Origin: a bacterium
Lineage (GTDB): Bacteria > Zhuqueibacterota > Zhuqueibacteria > Residuimicrobiales > Oceaniaggregativiventaceae
Direction of reading: 5' to 3'
DNA length: 64,000 nucleotides
Assembly (NCBI GenBank): GCA_029565675.1
Contig: JAKQNP010000062.1
Location: forward strand, 23,244-87,243
The notes below the pieces were generated by a model. It saw only the letters and a program-made list of their open reading frames with translations, was not told where the DNA came from and did not search any database. Position 1 is the stretch's first letter. The number at the start of each line of letters is the position of its first letter. This document shows positions 34,926 to 45,544 of this stretch, in pieces. The position numbers were made by a program, and so were the translations under genes.

Positions 34926-37160
34926 GTGACTAATCAGAGAAATCCGCCGATCGGCATGAGCTCTCGAGCACAAAACGCCTATCTCAATTTTACCCGCATC
35001 AACGCCACCTCCTACGCATGTTTAGCGGAATCGGTGCTTCTGCTCTACGCCTTGAAAGTCGGGGCCGATGATTTTCTCGTCAGTTTTATCGCCTCTTTTA
35101 CTTACCTAAGCGCTTTGTTCATGCCGCTGGGCAAGATTTCCATGGCACATCACGGCGCTGTGCAGACCATTTCGCGCGCCTGGGTTCTGCGCAATTTTTC
35201 TGCATTCCTGTTGGTGCTGGTGCCAATTGTGCAGCAGCTGGTATCGCCCAAACACGGCTTAGCGCTGTTCGTCCTCGCGGCTTTTGGCTTCTTTTCTTTT
35301 CGCGGCCTCGGCTTGACCGCTTTCAATCCTTTGGTCGGCGAAATCACTTCGCCGGAAAATCGCGGCAAATTCATCGCCAAGAACACCATGCAGAGCAATA
35401 TTTTTTATCTCGCAGCGATGTTTATAATCGTTTTGTTGATCAATCGCTATCCCGCGCTCAAGACTTTCCAGGGAATTGTTTTGTTCGGTTGCGTCATGGG
35501 GGTTGTCGCTGGATTGGTCATTCGGAAGTTGCAGGAATCGGATCGACCGCTTTTATCAGCACGTGAACCGATCCTGTCTGCTATCGATTTGATCAAAAAA
35601 ACCCCAGCCATTCAGCGTTTGTTGTTGGCCGCAGCGTGCGCAACGACCGCCCTGATGCTGACCATCCCTTTCAGTATGTTGACTCTGAAAAAAGGATTTC
35701 TGCTCAGCGATGATGCGGCGTTGATTTTTGCTTCTATGCAGCTGGTCGGCGCCATAATTTCATCCTATGCCAATACTCTGTTGCTCGATCGGGTTGGACC
35801 GCGCCCGATTATGATTATCTACACGAGTGTCGTTGCCACAATCTGTGTTTTATGGATTGTTTTGCCGATAAGTTGGATCTGGACGGTGGGCATAGCGGTG
35901 TTTTTGTTGATCGGCGCTGCCAACGCCGGCATTCAGACCTCTCTTTCGCACTATTTGCTCAGCTCAGTCGCACCTGAAAAGGTCGTCTCGATTTCCATGC
36001 TGATGGTCATTTTCTCCAACACGATCGCCGGATTGGTTGGGACCGGTTTGGGTGGGGGATTGTTGCGCCTTCTTAACCACGAAATTGAACCCGGCTTGAT
36101 GGTCTACCGGGTCTATTTTGCAGTGATTTTTCTCTTGTTGTTGCCGATCATCTGGGTGGTTTCCCGGCTCCAACCGGTGGCAGATCGCCGGGTGCGAGAC
36201 GTTTTGGGAATCTTGTTTTCCCTGCGCGAATGGCGGGCGCTCTTTACCCTGCAAAAATTGTCCGAATTGCGGAGCGAGAGCAATGATCGGCTGATCATCC
36301 GCAAACTGGAGGAGATCAAGTCTTCGCTTTCCGAGGATTCCCTGGCGGCGTTTCTGAGTTCGCCGCGTTTTTACACCCGCTTGCGGGCGATTCGCGCTTT
36401 GGAGTATATCGATTTTAACGATGCGACGGCTGATTTATTGATCCGTGAAGTGGAAACCGGTGAATTCACCACCGCCTATATGGCTGCTGATGTCCTGAGC
36501 AGCCATCAGATCGTCAAAGCCATTCCTGTTCTCCGCAAAGCGTTGAACAGTCAGGATCTCTTTCTGCAGAGCAAGGCAATGCAGGCTCTGACTCTTCTGG
36601 GAGACCGAGAATCTTTTGCGCTAATCATCGAAATTTTTCGCAACACACAGAATCCTCGCCTGATCCTCAGCGGTGCTCAGTCTTTGGTCGAAATTGGCAA
36701 AACCGAGAATCTGCATCTGTTGCTGGAAAAACTGTTGTTGCCTGACCTTGCGGATTCCGTCATCGATGAGCTGCTCTACTGTGTCAGCGAACTCTGTCAT
36801 GCACACGACCTTTTCTATACCTTTTATCCTCTATTGCGCAAGAACCCGGCCGAACAAGACCGGGTCATCTCTTTTGTTGCTGAACAACAGAAGCTGGAAC
36901 CCGACCGCCGTCGCCAACTGCTGGACCTATTCGATGCCCTGCTGCACAGCGATCAGCGATGCATCGAACTCCTCTCTTCGGTGGACGCCCTAATCAAACG
37001 GATGCCTTGCATACAGTCCATAACCTCTTTCCTCGATCACCATCCGCATGGCGACACAAAACCGGTGCGGATGATGGTTTTTCTCATTCTTCTCGACACC
37101 TTGTTGCGGCAATTTCAAACTAGACCACATCAAAAGTCGTCCGGCACTGCAAGACACTGA
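34926..37160 (+). CDS. MFS-like transporter fused to HEAT-type repeats
   Basis: A 744-residue protein. Residues about 20-420 hold about 12 membrane helices of major-facilitator type (for example LGLTAFNPLVGEITSPENRG near the central loop). Residues about 440-700 are helical HEAT-like repeats (RLRAIRALEYIDFNDATADLL, VLRKALNSQDLFLQSKAMQAL). The C-terminal part is presumably cytoplasmic and may bind a partner. The frame begins with GTG at 34926; ATG 34956 is the alternative, and neither has a clear ribosome site. The substrate is unknown. Confidence 0.82.
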   Translation: MTNQRNPPIGMSSRAQNAYLNFTRINATSYACLAESVLLLYALKVGADDFLVSFIASFTYLSALFMPLGKISMAHHGAVQTISRAWVLRNFSAFLLVLVPIVQQLVSPKHGLALFVLAAFGFFSFRGLGLTAFNPLVGEITSPENRGKFIAKNTMQSNIFYLAAMFIIVLLINRYPALKTFQGIVLFGCVMGVVAGLVIRKLQESDRPLLSAREPILSAIDLIKKTPAIQRLLLAAACATTALMLTIPFSMLTLKKGFLLSDDAALIFASMQLVGAIISSYANTLLLDRVGPRPIMIIYTSVVATICVLWIVLPISWIWTVGIAVFLLIGAANAGIQTSLSHYLLSSVAPEKVVSISMLMVIFSNTIAGLVGTGLGGGLLRLLNHEIEPGLMVYRVYFAVIFLLLLPIIWVVSRLQPVADRRVRDVLGILFSLREWRALFTLQKLSELRSESNDRLIIRKLEEIKSSLSEDSLAAFLSSPRFYTRLRAIRALEYIDFNDATADLLIREVETGEFTTAYMAADVLSSHQIVKAIPVLRKALNSQDLFLQSKAMQALTLLGDRESFALIIEIFRNTQNPRLILSGAQSLVEIGKTENLHLLLEKLLLPDLADSVIDELLYCVSELCHAHDLFYTFYPLLRKNPAEQDRVISFVAEQQKLEPDRRRQLLDLFDALLHSDQRCIELLSSVDALIKRMPCIQSITSFLDHHPHGDTKPVRMMVFLILLDTLLRQFQTRPHQKSSGTARH

Positions 37161-37424
37161 TCGATAGACTGTTTCATGGCGAGTCATTCGGCTCAGGGAT
37201 GAGCCACTTCCATATCACGGGGCGATTTGTCCGCCAAATGATCGCGTGCTATTGCATCAAATAAAACAAGATGTTAAAAAAAGGTTTTGGTTTTTTGTGC
37301 AAATTTGCTATTATTAGATGAACCTCTTCCGTTTGGCACAAATAGTGCATCTTTGTACAAGAACATTTGGCTGTTTTTCTAATCAGCGCATGACCACTTG
37401 CTTCCCATGAGGAGGAGTTTTGAG

Positions 37425-39383
37425 ATGATTAAAATGGTACGACTGCCGAATTTCGCTCTGACCGTTTTGCTGCTTGTTTCTTCGCTGGGGATAGTGAAAG
37501 CAGAAGACCTGCGTCGGCCCTATGAGCCGGTGGTAATCGGAGCCAGCAGCATCCCTGCTGTTAACCTGCCCATAGATGAACTCTACATCTATGCCTACAA
37601 AGCCGGCGGATGGCAACAGATACCTTTTCAAATCGATGAAAACGATGGCACCGGATATTTTGCCACCGCTGAGGATGGTCTGCTCGACGAGCAAGACGAG
37701 ATCTGCTTCATGACTGCCGATATGGGCGACAGTGTGGCAAGCACGGTCTGGATCACGGATGCTGAATCGCGCGCCTATCCCCGCTATCAGATAACTGCCA
37801 TCGATACCTCGGTTGTCCCGGCCAAACGCTCACACGCCTATCTCTATCGCTCTTCGACGTTGACTCATACGCATGCGTCCTACGTCACCTATACGCCACC
37901 GACAGGCGAAGCAATCGCGCCTCCGACGCGCTATGCCAACGATATTGGTGATGATGCCATTCAGGCAAGCAGCTACCTCTTTAAACACAACAGCAACGGC
38001 ATACCGGTCGATATGCACATTTCTGCGGGTGTAGGGGGAGATCCGGCCATCGATCTTTTGGATCGCTGGAAAGCCTTTGCCAAAGGGACGATCTGGGTCG
38101 GCGAATATTTTTCCACCGAAGACTTCGGCATCTCCAACGTGCGTCTGGATGTGGTCGCCGGACCGGTGCGCGTGATGCGTAAAGCCACCTATGATATGAC
38201 CATCCAGGTTGAACAGCCGGATGCTCCCTATTTTCAGCCCATTCCGGATTCGGTTTCTTTTATTGCCCATTTCTATCCCTACAGCTATTATATCAACAGC
38301 TATAACCGCCGCATCATGATGAGCTATGGAATCGAAATTTTGCGCGAAACCATGGATTTCAACAGCAACATGGACGGCGCAAAATTTTACAGCCAATTGA
38401 ATCCACTTTCTGGTTTCGATGTCGATGGAGCCACCACGGCTGGTTCAAGCGAAGACGATTATGTGAAACAACTTGCGGTGTTGAAATACAATTGGTACAT
38501 CCTCACCGGCGCTCGCGGCACGGTTGCGGCGTTGTGCTGGGTGCCGCAAGTGGGTTCTGCACAGGAGCTCTATTATCGCGATTCATTGGTGCCCAGATTA
38601 TATGATACCGGTGAGCCGGGCAATTATGGAGAATGCGGTCTTACCATCAAATCGGTTGGCGATCCGATTGCTTTTGATACCGATAGCATGGTGGTGTGGC
38701 GCTATTTCCTCGGTCCGAATCATACCCGCGGCCTTGGCGATTCTTTGTTGACCATTCGCAACAACCCTCTGAAAGTTGAGGTGGTGGGCAAAACTTTTGT
38801 TGTCCCGGTTGAACTGGCTGCTTTTGCCGCAACAGCCAGGGGCAACGGGATTGAATTGACCTGGAGAACGCAGTCAGAATCCAAGAACTATGGTTTCGAA
38901 ATCCAGCGCGCCGACAAACCGGAAAACTGGCGGTCGATCGGTTTTGTCAGGGGTAAAGGCACAACCAATCAGCCCCAGTCCTATTCATTTGTTGATTCCG
39001 AATTGAATGTTGGCACTTATATCTATCGCTTGAAACAAATCGATACAGACGGTTCTTTTGAGTATTCTCACTCGCTCGAAGCGGCGATCAGTGCACCGGA
39101 GAATTTTGCTCTTGAACAGAATTACCCAAATCCTTTCAATCCAGCCACCGAAATCGCCTTTCGGATACCCGGTGATCATCAAGGCCGGGTCACTCTGAAA
39201 ATCCATAACCTGATCGGTCAGGTGATTAAAACTCTTGTCGATGCAGATTTGCAGCCTGGTTTTTATCGCTATCGATGGAACGGTGATTCTGACAGCGGTG
39301 AGATGGTGGGTTCGGGTGCTTATTTTTACCGTCTCGAAGCAGGACATCAAACTGCCACCCGGAAACTGGTCAAGTTGCAATAA
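37425..39383 (+). CDS. Secreted protein with type IX secretion C-terminal domain
   Basis: A 652-residue protein with a signal peptide (about 1-25, ending VKA). A mostly beta N-terminal region of unknown family follows (about 26-460). After a fibronectin-like segment (VELAAFAATARGNGIELTWRTQSESKNYGFEIQRA), it ends in the FlgD-like sorting domain starting NYPNPFNPATEIAFRIP and closing YFYRLEAGHQTATRKLVKLQ. That tail marks cargo for the type IX system in Bacteroidota and relatives. GAGGAGG precedes ATG 37425. Confidence 0.88.
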   Translation: MIKMVRLPNFALTVLLLVSSLGIVKAEDLRRPYEPVVIGASSIPAVNLPIDELYIYAYKAGGWQQIPFQIDENDGTGYFATAEDGLLDEQDEICFMTADMGDSVASTVWITDAESRAYPRYQITAIDTSVVPAKRSHAYLYRSSTLTHTHASYVTYTPPTGEAIAPPTRYANDIGDDAIQASSYLFKHNSNGIPVDMHISAGVGGDPAIDLLDRWKAFAKGTIWVGEYFSTEDFGISNVRLDVVAGPVRVMRKATYDMTIQVEQPDAPYFQPIPDSVSFIAHFYPYSYYINSYNRRIMMSYGIEILRETMDFNSNMDGAKFYSQLNPLSGFDVDGATTAGSSEDDYVKQLAVLKYNWYILTGARGTVAALCWVPQVGSAQELYYRDSLVPRLYDTGEPGNYGECGLTIKSVGDPIAFDTDSMVVWRYFLGPNHTRGLGDSLLTIRNNPLKVEVVGKTFVVPVELAAFAATARGNGIELTWRTQSESKNYGFEIQRADKPENWRSIGFVRGKGTTNQPQSYSFVDSELNVGTYIYRLKQIDTDGSFEYSHSLEAAISAPENFALEQNYPNPFNPATEIAFRIPGDHQGRVTLKIHNLIGQVIKTLVDADLQPGFYRYRWNGDSDSGEMVGSGAYFYRLEAGHQTATRKLVKLQ

Positions 39384-39402
39384 ACGATAATTTTTTCTGA
39401 AT

Positions 39403-39505
39403 AAAGGCTGTTTAGGCAGATCATTATGATCGTCCGCGATGCCGCTTTCTCCTGGTGGCTGAATTGCGGTTTAATAGATCATTCTTCCTGAACAGCCTTT
39501 TGTTT
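39403..39505 (+). repeat. Long-range inverted repeat after the first sorting-domain gene
   Basis: AAAGGCTGTTTAGG (39403-39416) pairs with CCTGAACAGCCTTT (39487-39500), 14 positions including one G-T pair, enclosing about 70 bases; T-rich sequence follows. It lies 20 bases after the stop codon and may be a terminator with a large internal region or a structured RNA. Confidence 0.5.
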
Positions 39506-39658
39506 TCAATCCAGCCTTTTTCTCTTTCGATGGGTGCAAAATCTGCATCTCCCCATTTTTGTTGTATGGATTATCCGGCAGAATACCGCGTGCTACGCCC
39601 AATTCGATAAAAACATCTACAGCGAAACCTCTTTAGGCAGAATGTGGAGATTGATGGA

Positions 39659-42600
39659 ATGAAACCTGTTCTTGCAGTGCTGTTCTGTGCCGTGAGCCTC
39701 GCAATTGCACAACCCGTGCACCAGCGTATGCTTTATCACAATCCTTTGACCGGAGAGATGCAACATGAATTTGCTGCAGTAGAAAACTGCCAGGGTGCCT
39801 ATACCAGCAAGGGATGGCAAGCGACGCAAGCCGTGGCGGATTTAAACAACAACAGCCGCCTGATTGTCCATTTTAGCGACCGGCTTCCTGCTGCAGCCAC
39901 TATAGAGTTCACCCTCACCCGTTTCAATCCGGCAGAACAAGCAGTTTTTAACAAATCCCATCTATTCTTTTTGAGTTCAGAGGCGGGGGGCGCTTCAAGC
40001 GTGCTTTACACTGACGGGTCCTGGTGCTATTTACGCACAGGCAAGTCTTATGTGCGATCCGATGGTTCGACGACGCTGAGAAATGATTTCAGTTCAAGGG
40101 GATTGGCCAACCGCAGAGAAGTCGATTTTTTGACTCAGACTTTCAATCTTTCTGATTTATATCGTTTTAAGATTATATACAATCAAAGCCGTGTGTGGAT
40201 CTATATCAACGATGTTTTGCGGGGCGATTATCCTTTTCCTGGGCAAACGCATCGCTTTCGGGAACTCTATTTCGGCGGCGATCCGGAATATCCAAGCATC
40301 GCCGGCCCGATCTATTCTGATCTAAAAATCTATACCGCCGACACAGAGATGTTTTTCGAGGATCAAACCCATCGGCACAATCTCATCGGTCTCGGCGATC
40401 CGGACTTTTCCGGTCATGGACTCACCATGGGCGACGTCAACGGCGATGGATTGACCGATATCTATATCGGCAACTGCATGCAAAACATATGCTTGCGCGA
40501 TGTCCTGTATATTCAATATCCGGATGGCACTTTTCGTGATGAAACCCAGGAGCGCGGCGTGGGGGACGAATGCTGCAGCCACGGTGTGGTATTCGTCGAT
40601 GTGGACAACGATGGGGATCTCGATCTCTTCAACGGCAATACCTGGGAGCCGAATCAACTCTATATCAATGACGGAACCGGGTACTTTGTCGAGCAGAGTT
40701 CGACGCGCGGTATCGAGGTGATCAACGGTGAAACCCGCGGGGTGGTGGCGTTCGACGCCAACAACGATGGTTATATCGACCTTTATGCAGCAAACTGGGG
40801 GATGCAGAACGAACTCTATATCAACGACGGCCATGGGTTTTTTGTGCGTGAATATCTGGGTGCCGAAGGAGCAATCGAGGATGTGGAAATGGTCGGCACT
40901 CAAGGGGTTACCGTCTGCGATATCGACAATGACGGCGATTATGAAATCTATATCAGCAAGCGTCAGGCGCCCAACGAGCTCTATCTCAATGAAAATGGCA
41001 GATTTCGCGAAGCGGCTGCTGAACGCGGGATCGATGTCGGCGCCCGCAGCGACGGCGCCACCTTTGCCGATTTTGATAACGACGGGGATATGGATCTCTT
41101 CGTTGCCAATACCAAACTGCCATACGGCAGCACGGAGCTCTTTTTGTCTATCTTTGAGAACCTGGGTAACGGCTATTTTGCCGATCGAACAGCGGATTAT
41201 TCTCTGGCCATGGACGGATTTACCGCTCAGCTTTTCGATGCCAACAACGACGGCTGGCTCGATCTCTATCGCTTGCGCAACAACAGTTATGATGCCACCG
41301 CAATGGCTATCTTGAGCCTGAATGACGGCAACAAACAGTTTGTTTCTGCCGGGTATTGCGGCGTTGACGTCATCGGCGCCGATGCACGCGGATGTGCAAT
41401 TGACGATTTGGATCGCGATGGCGATCTGGATATCACTATCACCAACAAATTGTTCGAAAATATTTATCTGGAAAACCATCTCGAAAAACAGGTTGAGCGC
41501 GAGCAGGCGCATTATCTGCAGGTGCAGGTTATCGGACCTCAGGGGGATTGGGGCGGCGTTGGCAGCAAAATATCTGTTTATGAAGCGGGTCATTTCGGCG
41601 ACCGCCAGCATCTCCTGGGCTATCGAGAGGCGACGACTGCGACAGGATACCTCAGCGGCAACAACCTGGTGCAGCATTTCGGCCTGGGTACCCGCACAAT
41701 CGTCGATATCGGTGTTGAGCTGGTCGACGGCAGTGCAATCGAGGAGCGAAATGTCAGTGCAGATCAGAGAATATTGCTGCAGCCGGCAAGCCTTCGCTAC
41801 AGAATCGAAAAGCTATCCGGTGATGGTCAATCCGGTTATGCCGGGCAAACGCTCAATGATCTGCTCTCAGTCCGTGTCGTGGATGATGCCGGAACACCGG
41901 CAAGCAGTGTTCCGGTCAACTTTCGCATCGTTGGCGGCACCGGTCGAATTGTCGGCGCTTCGACAGTCGAATCGAATCTTGTCGGACTCGCCGCTGTTAC
42001 ATTGCAGCTCGGGCAGGCTCCTGATACCTGTGTGGTGCAAGCCACAGTCTCCCGCATGATCGGTGATCCGGTCGAATTTACCGTATTTGCACTCGAAGCT
42101 CCGGTTTTGCTGAGCATCTATTCCGGCGATCGGCAAACCGGCGTGGTCGGTTCTTTTTTGCCTGCACCCTGTATCGTTCAGGTGCAAACCGTTCTGGGCA
42201 CGCCAGCAGCCGGAAAAAACGTTCTCTTTGAGGTGGTTGAGGGTGGGGGAACCGTGGAAGGCGCCGGCGAAGCGATCGCAGCAACCGACGATGAGGGTTT
42301 GGCGCGGGCGGTTTGGCGGCTTGGCAATACGGCAGGCATTGAGCAGCGGCTGCGAGCTTCGATCGGTGACGCTGAAATGCTTTTTCGCGCCCAGGCGGTT
42401 GCAGGTTTGCCAGTGCGGATCATTCGTGCAGGTGGCGATAGCCAGCCTTTGCAGCCGGGACAAGATTTTAGCCAGCCCTTTGTCGTTCGTGTGGTTGATC
42501 AGAACGACAATGCCGTGGCGAACTGGTCGGTTTCTTGGCAAGTCGACTCCGGCGAGGGCAACCTCGCCGGGGAACAGCAAAGAGCCGCAGTAACCGACAG

Positions 42601-45436
42601 CATGGGAGAATCTGCGGTCATCTGGACCGCCGGTCCTTATCTGGGGCCTGCACAAAGGCTTTTGGCCGCAAGCGAGGTGAATGGTCTGCCGCTGCAAGGC
42701 AGCCCGATCGAGTGGTTTTATGCGCCTGTTGCGGTCGATGCAAAAAAATCGATTGTAACGGCGACTGGTCCAGTGGTGGCTGATGGAGTTGATGTTTCAT
42801 CGGTTGTTGTTTCCTTGCGCAATGCAGAGGGCGAATCCGTCGGCGCTGGATTGACGGTTGGTTTGTCGGTCAGCGGCACGGCAAACAGCGTCGCAATGGC
42901 CGATACCTTGACCAACAAGCTTGGTCAGGTGAGCGCAAGCCTCAGGAGCACAGCGGCCGAACAAAAAACAATCCGGGCCACTGTCAAAGGCCTCAATCTG
43001 CAGCTGGCAGAGACGACAGTCGAATTTTTACAGCCACCACAGGCGGCGTCGAGTCTGATCGCTGTTTCCGGCAATGGACAGATCGGCACTGCGGGTCAAA
43101 ATCTTGTCGAACCATTGGTTGTACGAGTTCTTGACGCCATGGGACTTCCGATGGCCGGCGCAACTGTTTTTTTTACAGTGATAAGCGGTGGCGGCGATTT
43201 TTCGCGAATGAATGTGCTGCAAACCACCAGCGACAGCCTTGGTTTCGCGCACGCTCACTGGACAATGGGAACGGTTGCCGGCAGTGAGCAACGTGTGAGG
43301 GTGAATTTGCAGAACTTGTCCATTCCAGCAGTGATCTTTCAGGCGATATGCCGTCCATCAGCGATTGTCGAACTAACAAAAGTAAGCGGCGATAACCAGA
43401 TCAGCGCAATTGGCGCGATGTTGCCTTTGCCTTTTGTGGTGCGAGCGATCGATGCCTACAGCAATCCGATTGCTGATCTGGATGTCGAATTTGTGGTTGT
43501 CAATGGCAATGGAAGTTTTTCTCAGTCGGATTCGTTGACGGTGCAAACGAACCCACAGGGTTTGGCGTCTGCGCATCTCCGCTGTGGTGACCAATCCGGC
43601 GAGATCATTGTGCGGGCGACCTGCTCTGGCTTGACTGCCTATTTTTATGCCATAGCTCAGGCTGGTTTCCCGGACAGCCAGCTCTCGGATCTGCGCGCTG
43701 TTTCGCCTGTCCGGCCTGATGGAGTGGAAAAAAGCTTGATTGAAATCATCCTGCGCGACCGCAATGGCAGTCCGGTTGCCGGACGTTTTGTCCGCCTTTT
43801 CGCCACCGGTGAAAATCACGTTTTGAACCAGCCCTTACAACCGACCGACGCACAGGGCAGGACAACCGGGACGATTTCCTCCACCTCGCCGGGAGAAGCA
43901 GTGATTTCGGCTTTTATCTTGCCCGATTCCTTGATCCTGGTCAAACAAGCCGTGGTGATCTTTGACTATCAGAACCTGACGCTGCAGATGGTTGCGGGAA
44001 ATGATCAGGTCGCAGAGGTGAGCACGGCCTTGACAGAACCCTTGCGTGTCCGCATAACGGAAAACAATTCGGCGTTGAGCAAGAGCCCAATCATTTTTCG
44101 AGTTCTATCAGGATCCGCTTCAATCGCAGGCAATGACCACGCGGTGCAAATCAGCGACTCTTTGGGTTATGCCAAATGCAGGTTGACTCTCGGGACGCGA
44201 GCCGGCAAGGTAAGAGTGAAAGTCTATGCGGCTGTCGACAGTTCAAAGACTGTTGAGTTTCGCGCCTTGGCTTTACCGGGTCAAGTCAGCAGATTGATCA
44301 AAGAATCGGGTGACATACAGTCGGCGGCTGTGGGCTCGATACTGGCCGAGCCCTTGGTGGTGCGTCTGGTCGATCGCTTCGACAATCGGGTCAGTGGTAC
44401 ATCGGTCCGTTTTTCATCGATTAATGGCGGCGAGGTTCTGAACAGCGATGAAATCATCAGCGATTCGCTGGGTCTGGCCGCCTGTCGAGTGCGGCTTGGT
44501 CAAAAATCAGGTGACTATTACTTTGATGCAAAAACGACAACCGGGCAGGTCGCTGTTTTCAGCGCCACAGCATTGGCCGGCAATTCGGCGCCGCAAATCG
44601 TCACCTGGCAACCCGCACAACTCGAATTGACCATTCAAACGCTCCAACCGGTTGAATTTGGAATCACTCAGGTTGCAGACGCAGAAGGCGATTCGCTGTC
44701 GTATGAGTGGTCGATCAACGGAAGCAGCGTCAGCACGCAACCGACATTCTATCTCTATCTAACAACAGCGGTTCTGCAGACATTTAACCTGAGTTGTCGG
44801 GTAAGCGACAGCTGGCAAAGCGACCTGGTGACCTGGACCATCCATGTGCTCGCCACCTCGGTTGCAGATGTTGAATTTATGGCTGATATAGCTGAAGCTG
44901 GGCGCGGTGTGCGCCTTCAGTGGCGCGTTCCACATCCAGAACTTTTACAGGGATTTTCGCTGCTGCGCAGCAACGGGGACGGTCAATATGAAAACCTCAC
45001 TGCAGAGGTGATCGTTGCCTGCCATGGTCGGCAGGATTATGAATGGTTCGATCAAAGTGCAAGCAGCGGAACTGCATACCGATATGTGTTGCAGTTGATC
45101 TACATCGACGGCCGGACTGTCCAGACAGCGCCGGTGCAAGTGCAGGCCGTCTTGCCGACCCAGATCGCACTGCTTCCCAACTATCCGAATCCGTTCAATC
45201 CGACCACGTTCATCGTTTTTGATTTGCCGGACGAAATGCCTGTCGACCTGGCGATCTACAACATCAGCGGTCAGCGGATCAGAACTCTGTTCGTCGGCCA
45301 ATGTCCCGCCGGCCAACATCGTCAGATATGGGACGGCCGCAGTGACGAAGGAGAGATCGTTCCCTCAGGGATCTATCTCTATTGTTTGCAAACCGAAGCC
45401 GCAACCCTGCAGCGGAAACTGCTTTTGCTCAAATGA
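39659..45436 (+). CDS. Giant secreted VCBS/Big-1 repeat protein with type IX C-terminal domain
   Basis: 1925 residues. A signal peptide (MKPVLAVLFCAVSLAIAQ) and a jelly-roll-like region come first. Residues about 255-600 hold seven VCBS/FG-GAP calcium loops (DVNGDGLTD, DVDNDGDLD, DANNDGYID, DIDNDGDYE, DFDNDGDMD, DANNDGWLD, DLDRDGDLD), followed by an ASPIC/UnbV-like segment (about 610-710). Nine or so Big-1/invasin-like Ig repeats of about 100 residues (about 715-1640) come next, then a cadherin-like domain and the FlgD-like sorting tail (NYPNPFNPTTFIVFDLP). It is probably a surface adhesin or binding protein. ATG 39659 lies nine bases after GGAG. Confidence 0.9.
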   Translation: MKPVLAVLFCAVSLAIAQPVHQRMLYHNPLTGEMQHEFAAVENCQGAYTSKGWQATQAVADLNNNSRLIVHFSDRLPAAATIEFTLTRFNPAEQAVFNKSHLFFLSSEAGGASSVLYTDGSWCYLRTGKSYVRSDGSTTLRNDFSSRGLANRREVDFLTQTFNLSDLYRFKIIYNQSRVWIYINDVLRGDYPFPGQTHRFRELYFGGDPEYPSIAGPIYSDLKIYTADTEMFFEDQTHRHNLIGLGDPDFSGHGLTMGDVNGDGLTDIYIGNCMQNICLRDVLYIQYPDGTFRDETQERGVGDECCSHGVVFVDVDNDGDLDLFNGNTWEPNQLYINDGTGYFVEQSSTRGIEVINGETRGVVAFDANNDGYIDLYAANWGMQNELYINDGHGFFVREYLGAEGAIEDVEMVGTQGVTVCDIDNDGDYEIYISKRQAPNELYLNENGRFREAAAERGIDVGARSDGATFADFDNDGDMDLFVANTKLPYGSTELFLSIFENLGNGYFADRTADYSLAMDGFTAQLFDANNDGWLDLYRLRNNSYDATAMAILSLNDGNKQFVSAGYCGVDVIGADARGCAIDDLDRDGDLDITITNKLFENIYLENHLEKQVEREQAHYLQVQVIGPQGDWGGVGSKISVYEAGHFGDRQHLLGYREATTATGYLSGNNLVQHFGLGTRTIVDIGVELVDGSAIEERNVSADQRILLQPASLRYRIEKLSGDGQSGYAGQTLNDLLSVRVVDDAGTPASSVPVNFRIVGGTGRIVGASTVESNLVGLAAVTLQLGQAPDTCVVQATVSRMIGDPVEFTVFALEAPVLLSIYSGDRQTGVVGSFLPAPCIVQVQTVLGTPAAGKNVLFEVVEGGGTVEGAGEAIAATDDEGLARAVWRLGNTAGIEQRLRASIGDAEMLFRAQAVAGLPVRIIRAGGDSQPLQPGQDFSQPFVVRVVDQNDNAVANWSVSWQVDSGEGNLAGEQQRAAVTDSMGESAVIWTAGPYLGPAQRLLAASEVNGLPLQGSPIEWFYAPVAVDAKKSIVTATGPVVADGVDVSSVVVSLRNAEGESVGAGLTVGLSVSGTANSVAMADTLTNKLGQVSASLRSTAAEQKTIRATVKGLNLQLAETTVEFLQPPQAASSLIAVSGNGQIGTAGQNLVEPLVVRVLDAMGLPMAGATVFFTVISGGGDFSRMNVLQTTSDSLGFAHAHWTMGTVAGSEQRVRVNLQNLSIPAVIFQAICRPSAIVELTKVSGDNQISAIGAMLPLPFVVRAIDAYSNPIADLDVEFVVVNGNGSFSQSDSLTVQTNPQGLASAHLRCGDQSGEIIVRATCSGLTAYFYAIAQAGFPDSQLSDLRAVSPVRPDGVEKSLIEIILRDRNGSPVAGRFVRLFATGENHVLNQPLQPTDAQGRTTGTISSTSPGEAVISAFILPDSLILVKQAVVIFDYQNLTLQMVAGNDQVAEVSTALTEPLRVRITENNSALSKSPIIFRVLSGSASIAGNDHAVQISDSLGYAKCRLTLGTRAGKVRVKVYAAVDSSKTVEFRALALPGQVSRLIKESGDIQSAAVGSILAEPLVVRLVDRFDNRVSGTSVRFSSINGGEVLNSDEIISDSLGLAACRVRLGQKSGDYYFDAKTTTGQVAVFSATALAGNSAPQIVTWQPAQLELTIQTLQPVEFGITQVADAEGDSLSYEWSINGSSVSTQPTFYLYLTTAVLQTFNLSCRVSDSWQSDLVTWTIHVLATSVADVEFMADIAEAGRGVRLQWRVPHPELLQGFSLLRSNGDGQYENLTAEVIVACHGRQDYEWFDQSASSGTAYRYVLQLIYIDGRTVQTAPVQVQAVLPTQIALLPNYPNPFNPTTFIVFDLPDEMPVDLAIYNISGQRIRTLFVGQCPAGQHRQIWDGRSDEGEIVPSGIYLYCLQTEAATLQRKLLLLK

Positions 45437-45544
45437 AACTAGACCAATAAAAATCGCATTGTTTTTATCCGGTGACTCTTTTATTTTATGGAAATCCCGG
45501 CCTCAAAAATGCAAGCACCATCAAGCAAAGCAGGAGAATTCAAA

